From: Hymenolepis diminuta
Taxonomy: Eukaryota > Platyhelminthes > Cestoda > Cyclophyllidea > Hymenolepididae
Length of the DNA stretch: 64,000 nt
Direction of reading: 5' to 3'
Assembly: GCA_900708905.1 (NCBI GenBank)
Contig: CAADRB010000022.1
Span: 2,224,246 to 2,288,245 of the forward strand
Part shown: in pieces, positions 12,101 to 23,640 of the stretch
Position numbering within the stretch: the stretch's first letter is position 1
Layout of the letters: each line of letters begins with the position of its first letter
Made by a program: the position numbers and the translations under genes
The notes under the pieces: model-generated
Databases searched by the model: none
What the model saw: the letters and a program-made list of their open reading frames with translations, nothing else
What the model was told of the DNA's origin: nothing

Positions 12101-14024
12101 ATTACTTTATGAGTAGCTTACTATGTGACGGTTGAAGATATTATAATCCTAGATTTCTGCAGACCGCTCCGGACTAATTTTGTTATTTTCTTGTGATTCA
12201 TCCATCCGCTTGCGTAGTTATACTTATTTTAAACATAAAAGGACTGCATTTTTGTCATTATCAACCATAAATAGGCGTACAGTAATTTGCCTGATAATAA
12301 AATGATGTTATCACAGGATCTATACTTATCTAAACCACATACATAATAATATTGGAAAATAAGAGACATTGTCAATGCATACTTATTCAAGCCAAAAACA
12401 AACGCCAATTTCCACAAGTCTAAGCGTGCTAATATTAAACTTTGAAAAAGCAGCCACTCTTAATTATATCTAAAAACCAGGGATAGTTTCGTCTTTGAGT
12501 AAACGGTAAGCAAAACAAAGCAAGACACCACAAAATGTTTAAAAGGATAAGTTAAATCAGTTGAAACTAATACCATTAAAAATACTAGGATACTTCAATA
12601 AATTATCTCATTTAATAATATCCAGTCGAACTTTAAAAAAATATTTTAATGCCGCAGTTTCAACATAAACACGTATTTCACATATCTGTCCCGATTCTTT
12701 CTGCGGCAGAAAAAATCTCCCAGTACATATAATATACGAATTACTACCAGTTGTACTCAATGTTCTCCACATTCTATAGGCCTTCATTTACCCCAGTTAA
12801 CATTCTATTTAATTCCACTTTGTTTGACTTGGACCATAGTAATTTACCAGCAACTGCATGTGAAGTCAATTGGAAGTTAAGTACTAGATAATGAGTATAT
12901 TAGTTTTCCAGTGAAAACAAGTAACGTTGAATCCTTCCGTATTATTTGAATTCCAATAATAAATATGCACCATCGACACAATTCAATTGAATCTTGGGTA
13001 ATTAATCAAAGATTCTAAGTCATCATCCACAAGATCCTTCAACCAACAACTGCTACTTATAAGAATTAAATAGCATTATAGTCGTAATATCAACGGGTTA
13101 ACGAATTGGGCCCATTTCTTACAAGAGGCTAGCGTTGAACGACCGCCCTTTCGGGTTAATAACATCATATAAGAGTTATCATATGAAATTCGCCAGACCC
13201 GAAATACTGCAGTTCATAAGTCCTTTAAGACTAGGAAATATCTACGCATTAGCCTAAATAATAAGAGAAAGCAGATGCATTTACTAAATATCGATCTGAA
13301 AAGGATTTTAGATCCAAAAATGTCATAAATTTTCTACTACCAAACCTAAATATTAAAGTCACGCATCAAGCAATAATGCTTCAAACGCACAAGGAGCGAC
13401 TACATTAATATTTAACACTTGGAGAAGACATGAAAAAACGTTATTGTAATCTATTTTGTGAGAAATTACAGATAGACCTTACATTACTGATGACCACTAT
13501 CACTAGGGACCGCCTCTGTTTCTACGATGCATTCGGACCTAAGTACTGTCGAGATTGATGACGGATAGAGAGAACCATCCATAAGGAAACCGATTATCTC
13601 ACTGTTCACGCAGAACGAGGTTGTATAATCAAGCATGAGATAGAAAACGGCTGGAAAAACACTAATCAATCACCACGGTCGGTGGTGATCTTCAACCCAA
13701 TTGGTGGTGACAAACAGTAACTGAGCCTTATCCGATATATTTCTCTCTCATTCATTCAGCTGCAGATTAAGAGAACTGCATACTCGCAGATTAGCTGAAA
13801 TGAATTCAAAGTTGGATAATAAAAGTTACCTTCAAAAACATATCTCAATCTTAAGCATTAAAAGTTCCATAAACACAATTTTAAACGATCAATCAAACAA
13901 AAATAGCCAAAAAGGTTTTTTTTAAAAGACGCAAAAATATAATTCGTTTGAAACTTCACAAAATAATGAATATAAGAATATACAAAGATATCAAAGTCAC
14001 ATCTATTCGAGTCTTCCTTACTGT
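9111..14024. other. Gene-poor intergenic region
   Basis: Both strands were read through this 4.9 kb stretch. Only short, unconvincing open frames are present, and I saw no recognisable domain, RNA gene or large repeat. Confidence 0.55.
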
Positions 14025-14813
14025 TCAGTGTGTTCGCAGACGAAACACGATAAGAGGGAATTCATACTGCTCACTATCAAAATTTTCTCCTAATGAAAAT
14101 CTCACAACTCCAAAGTCTTCCCAGAGCCATCCCGAAGGTTCCGGAAATTTGGGAACAAGTCTTTCCCGATCTGTTCGCTCTTTCCAGCCAGGTGGTAAAG
14201 CAGCCGTCGATATCTACAAAACCAAGTTTTAAATTAAAAAGGACGTAAAACCACATACCGCTAATCCAGTATCTGACAAATAAATCACCTGTAAGGAGGA
14301 TATACTGGTCAATTTTCTCAAAGCTGTTTCGCCAAGAAAGGGGTTTCTTGAAACATCCACAACAGCGAGTTTACAATCTTCACCTACTAATTTAATTCGC
14401 CAATTTGCAGTAATTGAGACAATATTATCATTCGTGAGATTATTCCATCTAAGAGAGAGAAACCTCAGCCCCTTAAGTCTTGCTATCCAAGGTAGAACTT
14501 CAGGGTATTTCCCTCCCAAATCACAAGAATCCAAGTTAAGGGTAGAGAGAGAATTACAGGCAGAAAAAGCTTCAATCCATTTTGTGAAATCAGGACATGA
14601 TCTAAGACGAAAACCCGATAGAAACAGGCCTCCATAAGCCCGAGAAAAGAGACCTATGTAGATATTTAATGGAATTGTCCGATTATTCAAGAGATCACAA
14701 GATATGTAAGCAGATATTTGCCTTCCAAGATGATCAGGAATGTACTCCAGGGATTCGATTGCAGCAAAATTCTGTGCGAGCACCTTACAACATATCTCAA
14801 CTAGCGAAAGCAT
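14025..14813 (-). CDS. LRRC42: LRRC42-like leucine-rich repeat protein
   Basis: There are two coding exons, 14813-14259 and 14213-14025, separated by a 45-bp GT-AG intron (14214-14258). Together they give 247 residues ending in TGA. The N-terminal MLSLVEICCKVLAQNF and IESLEYIPDHLGRQI match the conserved start of LRRC42 (SLF-x-LVLxFI..HIDSLxxFPExI). Leucine-rich repeats follow: LSTLNLDSCDLG, LRFLSLRWNNLTNDNI, AVVDVSRNPFLG, LQVIYLSDTGL. Vertebrate LRRC42 is longer at both ends and poorly characterised, so function is unknown. A polypyrimidine tract and TTTTCAG acceptor end one base before the ATG, and the DSCC1 stop is only about 80 bp upstream. The first exon is therefore probably joined to a spliced leader rather than to an upstream gene-specific exon. 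Confidence 0.8.
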
Positions 14814-14814
14814 G

Positions 14815-14830
14815 CTGAAAATGGAAAAAT
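14815..14830 (-). promoter_or_regulatory. Candidate SL trans-splice acceptor of the LRRC42-like gene
   Basis: On the minus strand a TTTTTCCATTTTCAG tract is followed by C and the initiator ATG at 14813. No gene-specific upstream exon fits in the 80 bp left before the DSCC1 stop, so the acceptor has no obvious cis donor. Confidence 0.5.
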
Positions 14831-14887
14831 AGATAAATCAAAGTTAAATAGAGAGAAAAACAAGAGTCTAAAGATAGAAGCATCGAA

Positions 14888-14897
14888 ATATTTATTA
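14888..14897 (-). terminator. DSCC1 stop codon overlapping poly(A) signal
   Basis: The DSCC1 stop is part of AGATAATAAATATT: TAA followed at once by an AATAAA hexamer that shares bases with the stop. Cleavage 10-25 bp later would leave only about 50 bp before the next gene's acceptor. Confidence 0.6.
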
Positions 14898-16336
14898 TCT
14901 TCGAGGATATTTTTCAGTATAACAACGAGTACCATCTGCTGAGGTTGTAACACGACAATAATGGTTGAGAACAGATCCAATCACAGCTGGAACTTGAACA
15001 GGATTATCTAAGGCCACTTTTTCAACCTCTTCAAATTCATCAACAATCGCGTTTTTCTCATCTTCACCTTCAGAATCCGATAGAATAGTAAGTTCGCATT
15101 CAGAAGTTGTAGAAAGAGGTATACAACACGGTTCTTCAATCGGCACATCAAAAATTAAGTCAGCAACGTAACCTGCAAGTTGAGATTGCGGCCAGTGGGG
15201 TTGCCGATCAAAAAGAGATTTCAATCGTGCATCGACCGAATCATCAGGTAAATCCTCACTGGGCAAATAGGTTATGCTTTTCTGTTGAGTCATTGAAGAA
15301 ATTTCCGTATAAGCTCGACCAGAACAGATCAAATGGCGGTTCAATCTTGGCTGCATTCCATGAGGAACTGAAGCACACCAAACTGATATAAAGTCGGAGA
15401 GAGCAAACTTCTTAGTTATTGAGAGTAGATTCTCCCCGATTAAACGGCAAATTTTTGCCTTGCGAGGGTAAACTGCATTGTTACGAGAAGACCTCTTTCG
15501 AAAGAAGAACCGTTGAAAAACTTGATAGAGTACAACTGGAGGATATAAATCCTTTAATCGAGAGACTATGTCCTTAGGATCAGAGAAACCGTCATGTAAC
15601 CAGTTTAATGATAATTCATCAGCCATATCAAATATTGATTGGAGAACCTAAACCATTTACACATTATTGATGCAAAAATTGAACTTACATTATTGAGATA
15701 ATCTAATTGAAATTTCCGACATTGTCCTTTCCATGAAAAGATATTCAGTCTGTCCATCGCATGAAGCAGTTCCGCCTCACTGCAAGGTACAGACTTCCGA
15801 AGATCATCTAATGAAACAAAATTGTCAAAAGCCGAAATATCTTGGTCCTCGTCTTCAATATGTCCTACAAAATTTGAAGGAAGGAGACGTTGCTTTAAAT
15901 TTCGAAGACTAGGGGCCCGAACAGACATAGGTTCAATATAAGATGATTTTATGGCAGTGACAATACGATTGCTGATATTGGGCTTTTCTGCCAACCAGTA
16001 ACTCTCTTTAGTATCGTCCGGAACTTTCAAACCTGGGACAAGAAGCAGGATATCAGACGTTTCTGTTTCCAATAGACGTTGAGTTGATGCCTCTGTGCAG
16101 AAGAATGCAGGATTTTCATTGTCATTACCGTCTTCAGATTTAATTTCTGCACTGAAACGAGGATTTGAAAGAAATTGGTCAGCCAACGCAGGAGTAACTT
16201 CCATTAGAAATATATCTTCGTCAAATGGATCATAGCCAAAATGTATTAACTGTGCACTTCTATAAAAGTTTTTCGTATCTGATGAAGCGTAGTCTAATAA
16301 TCCAAAAACGTCTTCGATTGACCTACTCAGAACCAT
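14895..16336 (-). CDS. DSCC1: DSCC1 (DCC1) sister-chromatid cohesion protein
   Basis: Exons are 16336-15689 and 15647-14895, with a 41-bp GT-AG intron (15648-15688), giving 466 residues. DSCC1 is a subunit of the CTF18-RFC complex that loads PCNA and supports cohesion at replication forks. The match covers the family: an N-terminal FGYDPFDEDIFLMEVTP block, the ILLLVPGLKVPD strand, the acidic-to-hydrophobic SLDDLRKSVPCSEAELLHAM block, and the C-terminal winged-helix region with LSDFISVWCASVPHGM and ITYLPSEDLPDDSVDARLK..LF. An acidic insert (about residues 385-425) makes it longer than the human protein of about 390. The ATG at 16336 precedes the first conserved block; an upstream in-frame extension to 16396 begins with a non-ATG codon and was not used. 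It is the probable first cistron of a pair with LRRC42. Confidence 0.88.
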
Positions 16337-16339
16337 TTT

Positions 16340-17074
16340 ATTAAATGTTGCGCATTTGTTACAAATATGGTATTTTGAAATATGGAAACAAATCAAATGT
16401 TTCTATTAAAGTTTGGTCAAAACATGAATTTTAAGAAATTTCATTTATAATAACAACATTTTGTAATTGAATATCTTTTAAGTAACATGTTTCATAAGAA
16501 TGAAGCTCAACAATATATGATATACATTCAACTTAATTTATTCAATATGTCTTCTCTTAATACTTATTGTGGATTCATAAATTTTGCAGGGTGCAATTGT
16601 CAAGACAAAGGCGGCCGGTTTTTCGCAAATGATTATATTAGTTTAACTCTGGTAGAGTTTCTATAAATGAATCTGAGTCGTTGTTTAGGACCCTGAGATT
16701 AGCCAAATTAAGATTTATTATAATATATACATAAAGTTTAATATTCTTTAAATAGCTAGCGATAACCGCATAGGTCATAGCTTTTAATAAACTTAAAGTG
16801 ACTCTGGTTTAAGGAAAATCAAACTGATTACGTATATTTTTGTGACATTTGCAGCCACCTGAAAATTTCCCCATCATACAATAAAGGCATCCACTGAAAA
16901 CATATTGTAGTAAAGTTATGTGGACCGAGACCACATAGAATGAATGTCACTCATTTCAGTTGATCAGTACGGAAGTGGCCCAGAGAGCACACTAGTTTAT
17001 TAATAAATAAATTAGTTTCATGTCTAAAACATTTCTTCCTTACAAGTTAGTCATGTCTAGTCGTCGATGTTTCG
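16340..17074. other. Upstream flank of DSCC1, no gene seen
   Basis: This AT-rich sequence presumably contains the promoter of the DSCC1-LRRC42 pair. I saw no distinct promoter motif or coding region. Confidence 0.5.
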
Positions 17075-17205
17075 GAGTGGTAATTGGCATCTATTTAGGT
17101 GTCTGTGTACAAATGCGCACACGCATAGCTGGAATGCCATGAATACTGTAATTCAAATCTTATCGTGAGTCAGTCATTTCTGTTCGTGAGGTGTTGATTG
17201 GCATC
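17075..17205 (+). repeat. Fragment of the R2 repeat family
   Basis: The block GGTGTCTGTGTACAAATGCG and its surroundings resemble the middle of the R2 copies at 43.2 and 50.9 kb (the block with ACACCCGTTTGGG and the alternating CACAAGCACACAG). It is diverged and ends just before the palindrome. Confidence 0.3.
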
Positions 17206-17258
17206 CGCTGTCTATAACACATACTAATAATGCTGCATACTAAATAATGCTACATATG

Positions 17259-17853
17259 GATATTCTTTCCAAAAATAATTCTCATGTGCGAGATTGTTTA
17301 CTTTCCACATTTTAATTCCTGTTTTTTTTTAATTCCCTTTTATTCGAATGAAATTATTTACATCAAGGTTGTAAATGGCACATGGTATAAATCGACTTAT
17401 CGATACGAAAACGTACGTCTTATTTCGATACGGTGGCTTGGGTATTTTTGCAATGTGGTGCCGGATTATATTTGTAACTAGCGCAACTTCTTAGAAAACC
17501 TAAGAATCGCTTACGGTATCATATTAGAGAGGAGCAGATTATAACAATTTAGAAATTAAGAAATGGACAAATGTGTCTGCATATTGTAACCTGCTCTTCT
17601 CTGTAGGAAACCATAATCGACTCTTAGATTCTCTAAGACATTGCACTAATTACAAACACAACCCAACTGCACCATAATGCAAAACGACCCAAACCACTAT
17701 ATCGACACGAGATCCACGTTTTCGTATCGATAGGTCGATCTATATTATGTACTATCTACAGCCATAATGTAAATAAATTCGTTCAAATAAAAGAGAATTA
17801 AAATGTGGAAAATAAAGGATCTTGCAAATAAGAATCATTTTGGAAAAAATATT
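17259..17853. repeat. Large foldback (inverted-repeat) element
   Basis: The left arm 17259-17548 and right arm 17583-17853 are reverse complements along nearly their whole length, around a spacer of about 34 bp. Paired landmarks include ATATTCTTTCC with GGAAAAAATAT at the outer ends, CCACATTTTAATTC with GAATTAAAATGTGG, TTATCGATACGAAAACGT with CGTTTTCGTATCGATAGG, and AGAGGAGCAGATT with CCTGCTCTTCTCT at the inner ends. The arms have diverged by scattered substitutions, so this is an old structure rather than an assembly echo. The same unit occurs singly at 55.86 and 57.35 kb. Confidence 0.85.
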
Positions 17854-18738
17854 ACTTTCTTATGTGTGATCCTACTTCTCTAAGTAACTTGGATCTATCT
17901 TGAAGAATTTTTATCTCTGATTATCCCTTATTATTCTACTGATTCAGAAACACCTTTTAAGATGTGGTTGGATTTTTAAATCAAGTCAGTGCTCTTTACA
18001 CCGAATCATTACAAGGCCAACATCTGTACCAGTTTAATTGAATTTATTCACTCTGAAGTTTACCGGTGAAAAAAGCAATACTTAGCCGTGCCTAAATCAT
18101 GTAACTCAAAAGCTCAAGTCCCTATTAATTAAATTAAATATGTTAAACAAACTGATTAAATTTTAAAACGAGAATTACACTAACTCTCTATTTTTGTCTA
18201 AGATGATCTTTTCAATATATTCGAGTAAGGCCAGAGTAGATAGCACCTCTGTTCAGTGCTATTGAATGATGGTGAGAAAACCATTAATATAATTTTTTAT
18301 TGCTTTCTCATACTAAAAAAATTTCCTTATGTTCCGGTATTTGTTTTCTCTAGTCAATTTGGAAAATGGACGAATGGCGAAAATTCGGAATCATGCTCAC
18401 TTTTCACATATTTATTATTATTTCTGGAATATTTTACATGATTTCCATGAAATATTTTTGTAAAGAAATCGACAACTTAAAAGGCAAATTTGTTAGTTAA
18501 CAAAATATCAGCATCGCATTCTCCCAAGAGGATTAATTGAAGGCAAAATTATTTTAATTTTAGCTCATGCAAAGTGAGTATTTGTTTAGGTAATAGTCAA
18601 GGAAAAGGAATTTACATTAATAGATGGAAAACTTCATAAACTTCAGAACATTTCCACAGTGTTTAGGTCTGATTGATTGATCCACGACTAGTTGAACGAG
18701 AGATCAACTAATCTTAGTATACCAGTCACTTAATCTAA
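17854..18738. other. AT-rich intergenic region
   Basis: No gene, RNA gene or distinct repeat was seen. Confidence 0.5.
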
Positions 18739-19021
18739 CTAAAACTGATAAGAGTTTGGCCAATCTGAAATCCGAAGTTTTCTTTGTTCTCTTTCATTAC
18801 AATTTCTGCCTACTTCTCGTTTCTTTCCAGAAAATTCTTCAAGGAATAATTGATAAACAGAATCCAGTGCCGCAAAGTCCATGAGCAACTCACATTCCTC
18901 AGATGGTCCCCAAGTCGTCCATTCTTCTTATCAGTATGCGGATACATGCTGCTCTTGACATCCTGACAGTAATTCTGAATAAATCTGTCATTGGTCCGAC
19001 ATAAGATTGATCTTCAACCAT
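18739..19021 (-). pseudogene. Decayed coding fragment, family not identified
   Basis: The minus strand opens with ATG at 19021 and reads about 40 codons (including MSRAACIRILIRRMDDLG) before a stop. From the same point a one-base shift reads on for about 58 further codons (including ECELLMDFAALDSVYQLFL and EREQRKLRISDWPNSYQF) to a TAG at 18739. Both halves look like real protein: amphipathic, Leu/Glu/Arg-rich, with no bias toward AT codons. They fit together as one helical segment with a single frameshift. I do not recognise the family. It may instead be an exon pair with a very small or non-canonical intron. Confidence 0.4.
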
Positions 19022-20674
19022 CAATTATAATGAAGTGACTCTTATATCTATCGTAGGAAACGTGGTTTAAATAGGTCTTTATTAAAGCATTTCATGAAGA
19101 TAGAGCAAGTAAATATGAAAGAGCATAGAGTTTATAAAATGTATGAAAGATGGAAGTTGAGTCCAAGAAGTAAGGAGTACAAGTGGTGAGTGAAAACGGC
19201 CATTTTACCTCATCCCAGCCTATCTTCATCAGGAGTGAAAGTGACAGATGATTATAATGCCCGTTCTAGATAATGGGCACACTGAACACTCAGTCCGGCT
19301 TACCAGTGGTCCGGTCTGTGAAGGTGTATGCTTCGGTTTGACCCAGTAATGTTGCGGGCCTACTTCTAACGCATTTGGGGTTTATAGTATAAATAATCTT
19401 TGTTAAATTGTTAGTGTGTTATTCACAAATTAGAGTTAATTATAGCTAATATAACCTGCCTAGCATGCTGCTGTCGAATTGTTATACTATTAATTATGTC
19501 AGAGGTCGAACTGACCGTGAAGCCAAATGTATTGTTTTAGGTTATTATTGCTAAGGCTTCACTAGTGATAACACAGTACCCACGATTTGAATTAAACACA
19601 CCAACAAAACGAATGGCAATAGGAATGTGCTGAGAATTGGAATAACACACAACAATGGTGCTGTCAGTGGAAGTTAACATAAGCGGGAGTGTCACACTCA
19701 GGGATGAATTAATGTCACTTCACACGGCCACTCATACGCGTCATGCAGTTCTTTATATAGAAAATGGAATTAATTCGTAGTACGGTGAATGGATCTGTAA
19801 ATTGACCAAGAGAGAGCATGAAAAAGTAATTGCGCATTAGCATGACAAAGAGTTATAGTGAAATTTCACTTGTTGAAATAAACGTGACCCTACTCAGATG
19901 GTGCACGTGACAATTAGTGGAATGTGTCATCGTACTGACATATTAGGATATAGCACGAAATCGATATTATATGACAACATGTGACTAAGTCGGTAGTAAA
20001 TCATTGACTCAACGTCAAACAAGAATCCGAGATAAACATAAATACACTCTCATACTGCTTTTGATGGAAAGAGTAATTACAGTAAAATGATTGCTTCCTC
20101 TCACTTCTCATATTTGTAAATCCACCTTTCCATCTCTTTTACTCTTATAGACCTATAAATCCATCCATTCTATCTTGCCTTGTTTACAAAATCCTTCTTC
20201 AGATTATATTTTCTGCAATGATACAAGCCATAACTCCTTCACTTCATAAAAATGTATTTCATAAATGTGACGTACAGCACATTCATTGTCCTTTCGACAG
20301 GTGGAATCTAGCAAGTTTTAAGAAAATCAAAAATAAAAAATCAGATATCAAAAGCTTAACTTACATACTACTGCCAATGATACAGTTAAAAAGAGTTTTT
20401 CGAGTGAGTTAAGATACTTCGAGTTGCAAGTACCAAACTTAAGAGAACCTGAGGCACAGTTTATTGAACACGTTGGCGAAAAACTCAAATAATATTTTGT
20501 TATTGCATCCTCTGGTGACGATGATCATAAAAGTTTGAACTTTCAATAAGTTAAAGTAAGGGAAAGTTCAGATATGTTCGGACAATTTATGATAATCAGC
20601 TTAAGGATAGGATTTGTATTTTTTAGTCAGTAGCTTTCTACATTTACTCAAAAATTTCCCAAATAAATCAGTAA
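19022..20674. other. Intergenic region
   Basis: I saw no convincing gene. Open frames here are short and without recognisable motifs. Confidence 0.5.
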
Positions 20675-20680
20675 TTTATT
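20675..20680 (-). terminator. Poly(A) signal of TFIIE-beta copy 1
   Basis: AATAAA on the minus strand lies about 105 bp downstream of the TFIIE-beta copy 1 stop codon. Confidence 0.55.
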
Positions 20681-20784
20681 AAATAAATTTTGTTCAAGCT
20701 GAGATTATGTTTGAAAAAATATATATTTGCTAATAAAACGACCGTAAAATTAAGGAGAGTACCTCTATACACTAGGCAATACCA

Positions 20785-21763
20785 TCACGATTTTTTATTT
20801 AACGGATATTGTTGGAGAATATCTTTTATGTGGGCATTGGATTTGAAATTTACCAGGCGTCTAGGCCTCTTATTGGAAAGCTTGCGCCTATTTCCCCGAG
20901 CTGGAAGAGTTGCAGGTCTATTTGTATCATCAACTGATATTTTAGTTAGACCGCGTTGTGTCAGATACTCCTGTACATGCTCTTCATCGACACTCTCCAC
21001 ACAAACTGACCTCCACATCTTCTTAAAATCATTATCAACTTTGAGGTCATAAATTTTGTCATTGAAATAGATTACTCTCTTCTTAGTCTTCGGATTCATG
21101 TAATCAAACGCGGTATCTCCAAGACTCTGCAGTTAAATACATGAATATATGATGAAAAAATGAAAACAAATAAGCAAAAACAGACAAGTCAAATGAAAGC
21201 TTGATTTCTAAATTCTTCAATAAACTTACCTTGATCACCTTATCTGCATCTTTTACGCATTCAGCGATATCGTCATATTCAATGCCACCTAATCCCTTGT
21301 TATCATAGTGTTTTAAGAGTTTGTACAAGTCAACTCTGTTGTAGATGCCATACTTGGGTTTGAAGGAAAATTTCCCATCTGGAGCAACATTGATTTTGGG
21401 ATTATCTGGAAGAGCTTCATTTTCCAACCACATAATGTTGCTTTTAAGCTCGTTAAGTATGGACATTTCTTCGAGAATTTCTTGCACTGATAGAGGTTCA
21501 AAAAAACCATCAAGATGACGATTTCTTAAATGATCGACCACTTGTGAAAGCAACGAAAGTTTGGCTCGCCTTTCCCGTTGAGGAGTATAAAATTTTATGC
21601 TTGATTGAAACGCGGCCATGAGTGTCTTTTGTCTGGCGCTAAGTTCATTATCATCATTAGTCGCAGACGGTCTGAGAATTTTACATTTTGGTTGAGATGC
21701 TGGCGAAGCATCTGCAGCTTGGTTAGGAAACCTCTGTCTTTCTTTTGGTAACCTGCGATTCAT
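20785..21763 (-). CDS. GTF2E2: Transcription initiation factor IIE subunit beta, copy 1
   Basis: Exons are 21763-21230 and 21126-20785, with a 103-bp GT-AG intron (21127-21229), giving 291 residues. TFIIE-beta binds TFIIE-alpha and promoter DNA and helps recruit TFIIH to the RNA polymerase II preinitiation complex. The family core is clear: VVDHLRNRHLDG..PLSVQEILEE (first winged helix, about residues 75-105), ALPDNPKINVAPDGKFSFKPKY, the LLKHYDNKGLGGI..DI second winged helix, KVIYFNDK, FKKMWRSV and a basic NFKSNAHIKDIL C-terminus. Length equals the human protein of about 291. It keeps only one of the four introns of copy 2, at the same KV(I/V)K|SLGD position. The ATG at 21763 is the first in frame. 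Confidence 0.9.
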
Positions 21764-22383
21764 GACACACTGAATTGGAGGGTAAAATTGAAATGATTAC
21801 TCTCGCTGATGTAATTTCAAACAAATTCAAGTGTTTTAATGATTTCAAATCATAATTTGTCATGTTTTTTAACATAGAAAACGAATATAGTGAATTTTAA
21901 AGATTTGATTGCGTCATTATTGTTTAAATAATATGAATTTTCGAATTTATATGTGTCTTCAGTGTATTGTGGTTTTCTAACCCAAGGAAAAATAAATTAT
22001 CCAAAAATTAATCTAATTTAAAAATTTTACATTAGAAGAACATTTTATATGAGATTTTATTGCAAATACTATTCAGACTCGACTTTGGCTAATCCTGTCA
22101 ACCCTCTGAGAAGCGCAACTGACCACAGAGAAGATCAATTATCCTCCTGCAGAGTGCTCTAGCTTTAAATGCTCCCAAAGACTAAGATAGACCTTCTCCC
22201 GTGAAGTTGAAGACAGAAGACGAAGAGAGGAACGATTTTACTGCAATACTTAGTAGTCATATATGGCATATATTGGTAATTTTGACTGTTTGGCTGGGAT
22301 AGCCGATTAATATAATTAATTAATTAATTTCATTTTAATTTCATATATTCTTTCCAAAATTATGCATATGTGCGTATTACAAA
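21764..22383. other. 5' flank of TFIIE-beta copy 1
   Basis: This AT-rich sequence includes a tandem TTAA/ATTAATTAATTAA stretch near 22310-22330. I recognised no specific promoter element. Confidence 0.4.
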
Positions 22384-23640
22384 TTATGCAATAGAGAACA
22401 CGTGCTGTTTAACCGCAGTAAACAAATTCCCTTGCAACTCCTTTAAATTCGTGTATTTACATAAGAATAACTGATGAAAAAATGTCTGAAAAAAGGGGTA
22501 TTCCTATTTACCGGCCTCTAACTATTAATACACATTCAGTTGCAGTTATAAGTTTTTCCAACCTCCAAGTGGAAGTGTTGAAATTTCCCTGGCGAAACGC
22601 AGAAATTGTCGTCTAAATTTCGTATCGGAATCAATAAGTGTTTCCAAGAAATATTCAATCGCTTTATAACTTTCGTCAAGCCTGCTGAATTTTATATTCA
22701 ACTGAAGTTCGCCTCTTGACTATGGCTTGTCGGCAAGTTGACTATTGATAAGATTCGTAACTTCTCTGCTGATAAACATCCACAGCCATTTCGGGGGAAA
22801 CACATGCTCGAATTCAGCTAGACATTAGTAAATCTGTTAGCTTCTGATAAACAACGATGTAAAATAAATTTATAGCGTTTAAACCGGACTTACCAACAGA
22901 GGCATCCATCTGTGCGTGAATCTCCTTGTCAAAGCAAAATTCTAATAATCGCCGAATATAATCAATGTAGTGGTGATGTATTCTATTTCTTCGTCATTTC
23001 AACTGTTCGCACTTGCACCCGATGATTCCCAAGGACAGATATCACAAAATTTCAAGATCTCGGAAGCTCTCTATTTAAAAAAATCAAATGAATGCAGATT
23101 TCATTCAGGCTAACCAAAAAAATTCAAAATTATTATGACTTACTTGAGAGGGACTGTCATGTGTAAACGAAGCTCGTCCAATGTGCCTCCAAGCACTTTC
23201 ATACTTCTATCTTAAAATGGATGCATCTGTTTTGAGTCACAGTGATTCGTAGATTCTTCAAATCGCTTTTATTTTTCGTAATGTTCAAAAAGTGCAAGAA
23301 GAATATTTTCAAAATGAGGTTAGGGGATTCGAAAGCCGGCTAAATTCAACAAGCCTGTTAACCAGTGTCGACTCCCATTCCTGATAAATTTCAGTAACCA
23401 GTAAATCCCAACTAGAGTTATGTTTCATCTCGATTTCTTTCTAAATTTTCAAGCATCGGGTAATTCGACTTTTTATCAATAACATCCCTATTATTCTGTA
23501 GGTTTTCTATAGTCCTGCCGTAACTCACAATAATTTTCAAAAACCATTTCGATAGGCAAATCCAACAAAACCCATCCAAAAAGAAAAACAATCGAGGGAG
23601 GAAACTATTTTTGAACTTACTGACAGAGATCATGGATGGA
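22384..23640 (-). pseudogene. Decayed HECT-domain E3 ubiquitin ligase, HECTD1-like
   Basis: No long open frame survives, but exon-sized pieces with splice borders remain in order on the minus strand. About 23630-23420 gives FFFLDG then LSK.FLKII in one frame and VLLDLPI in another, as in the HECT N-lobe. 23070-22894 has YIDYIRRLLEFCFDKEI, QMDAS and a donor GTAAGT. About 22821-22548 has EHVFPPKWLWMF, SREVTNLI, then KFRRQFLRFAREISTLPLGG, the HECT 'FLxFxTGxxxLPxGG' block. 22485-22384, after TTTTTTCAG, ends AVKQHVFSIA-stop, the HECT tail. HECT ligases take ubiquitin on a cysteine; the aligned residue here reads as Arg (VNTRI). In-frame stops follow DKP and GGWKNL. It is dead by these lesions; the assignment to HECTD1 among HECT proteins is by motif resemblance. 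Confidence 0.65.

Noticed and set aside
20690..21052. 120-codon plus-strand open frame
   Set aside because: It lies exactly antisense to exon 2 of TFIIE-beta copy 1, whose translation is a clear family match; the plus frame is a shadow.
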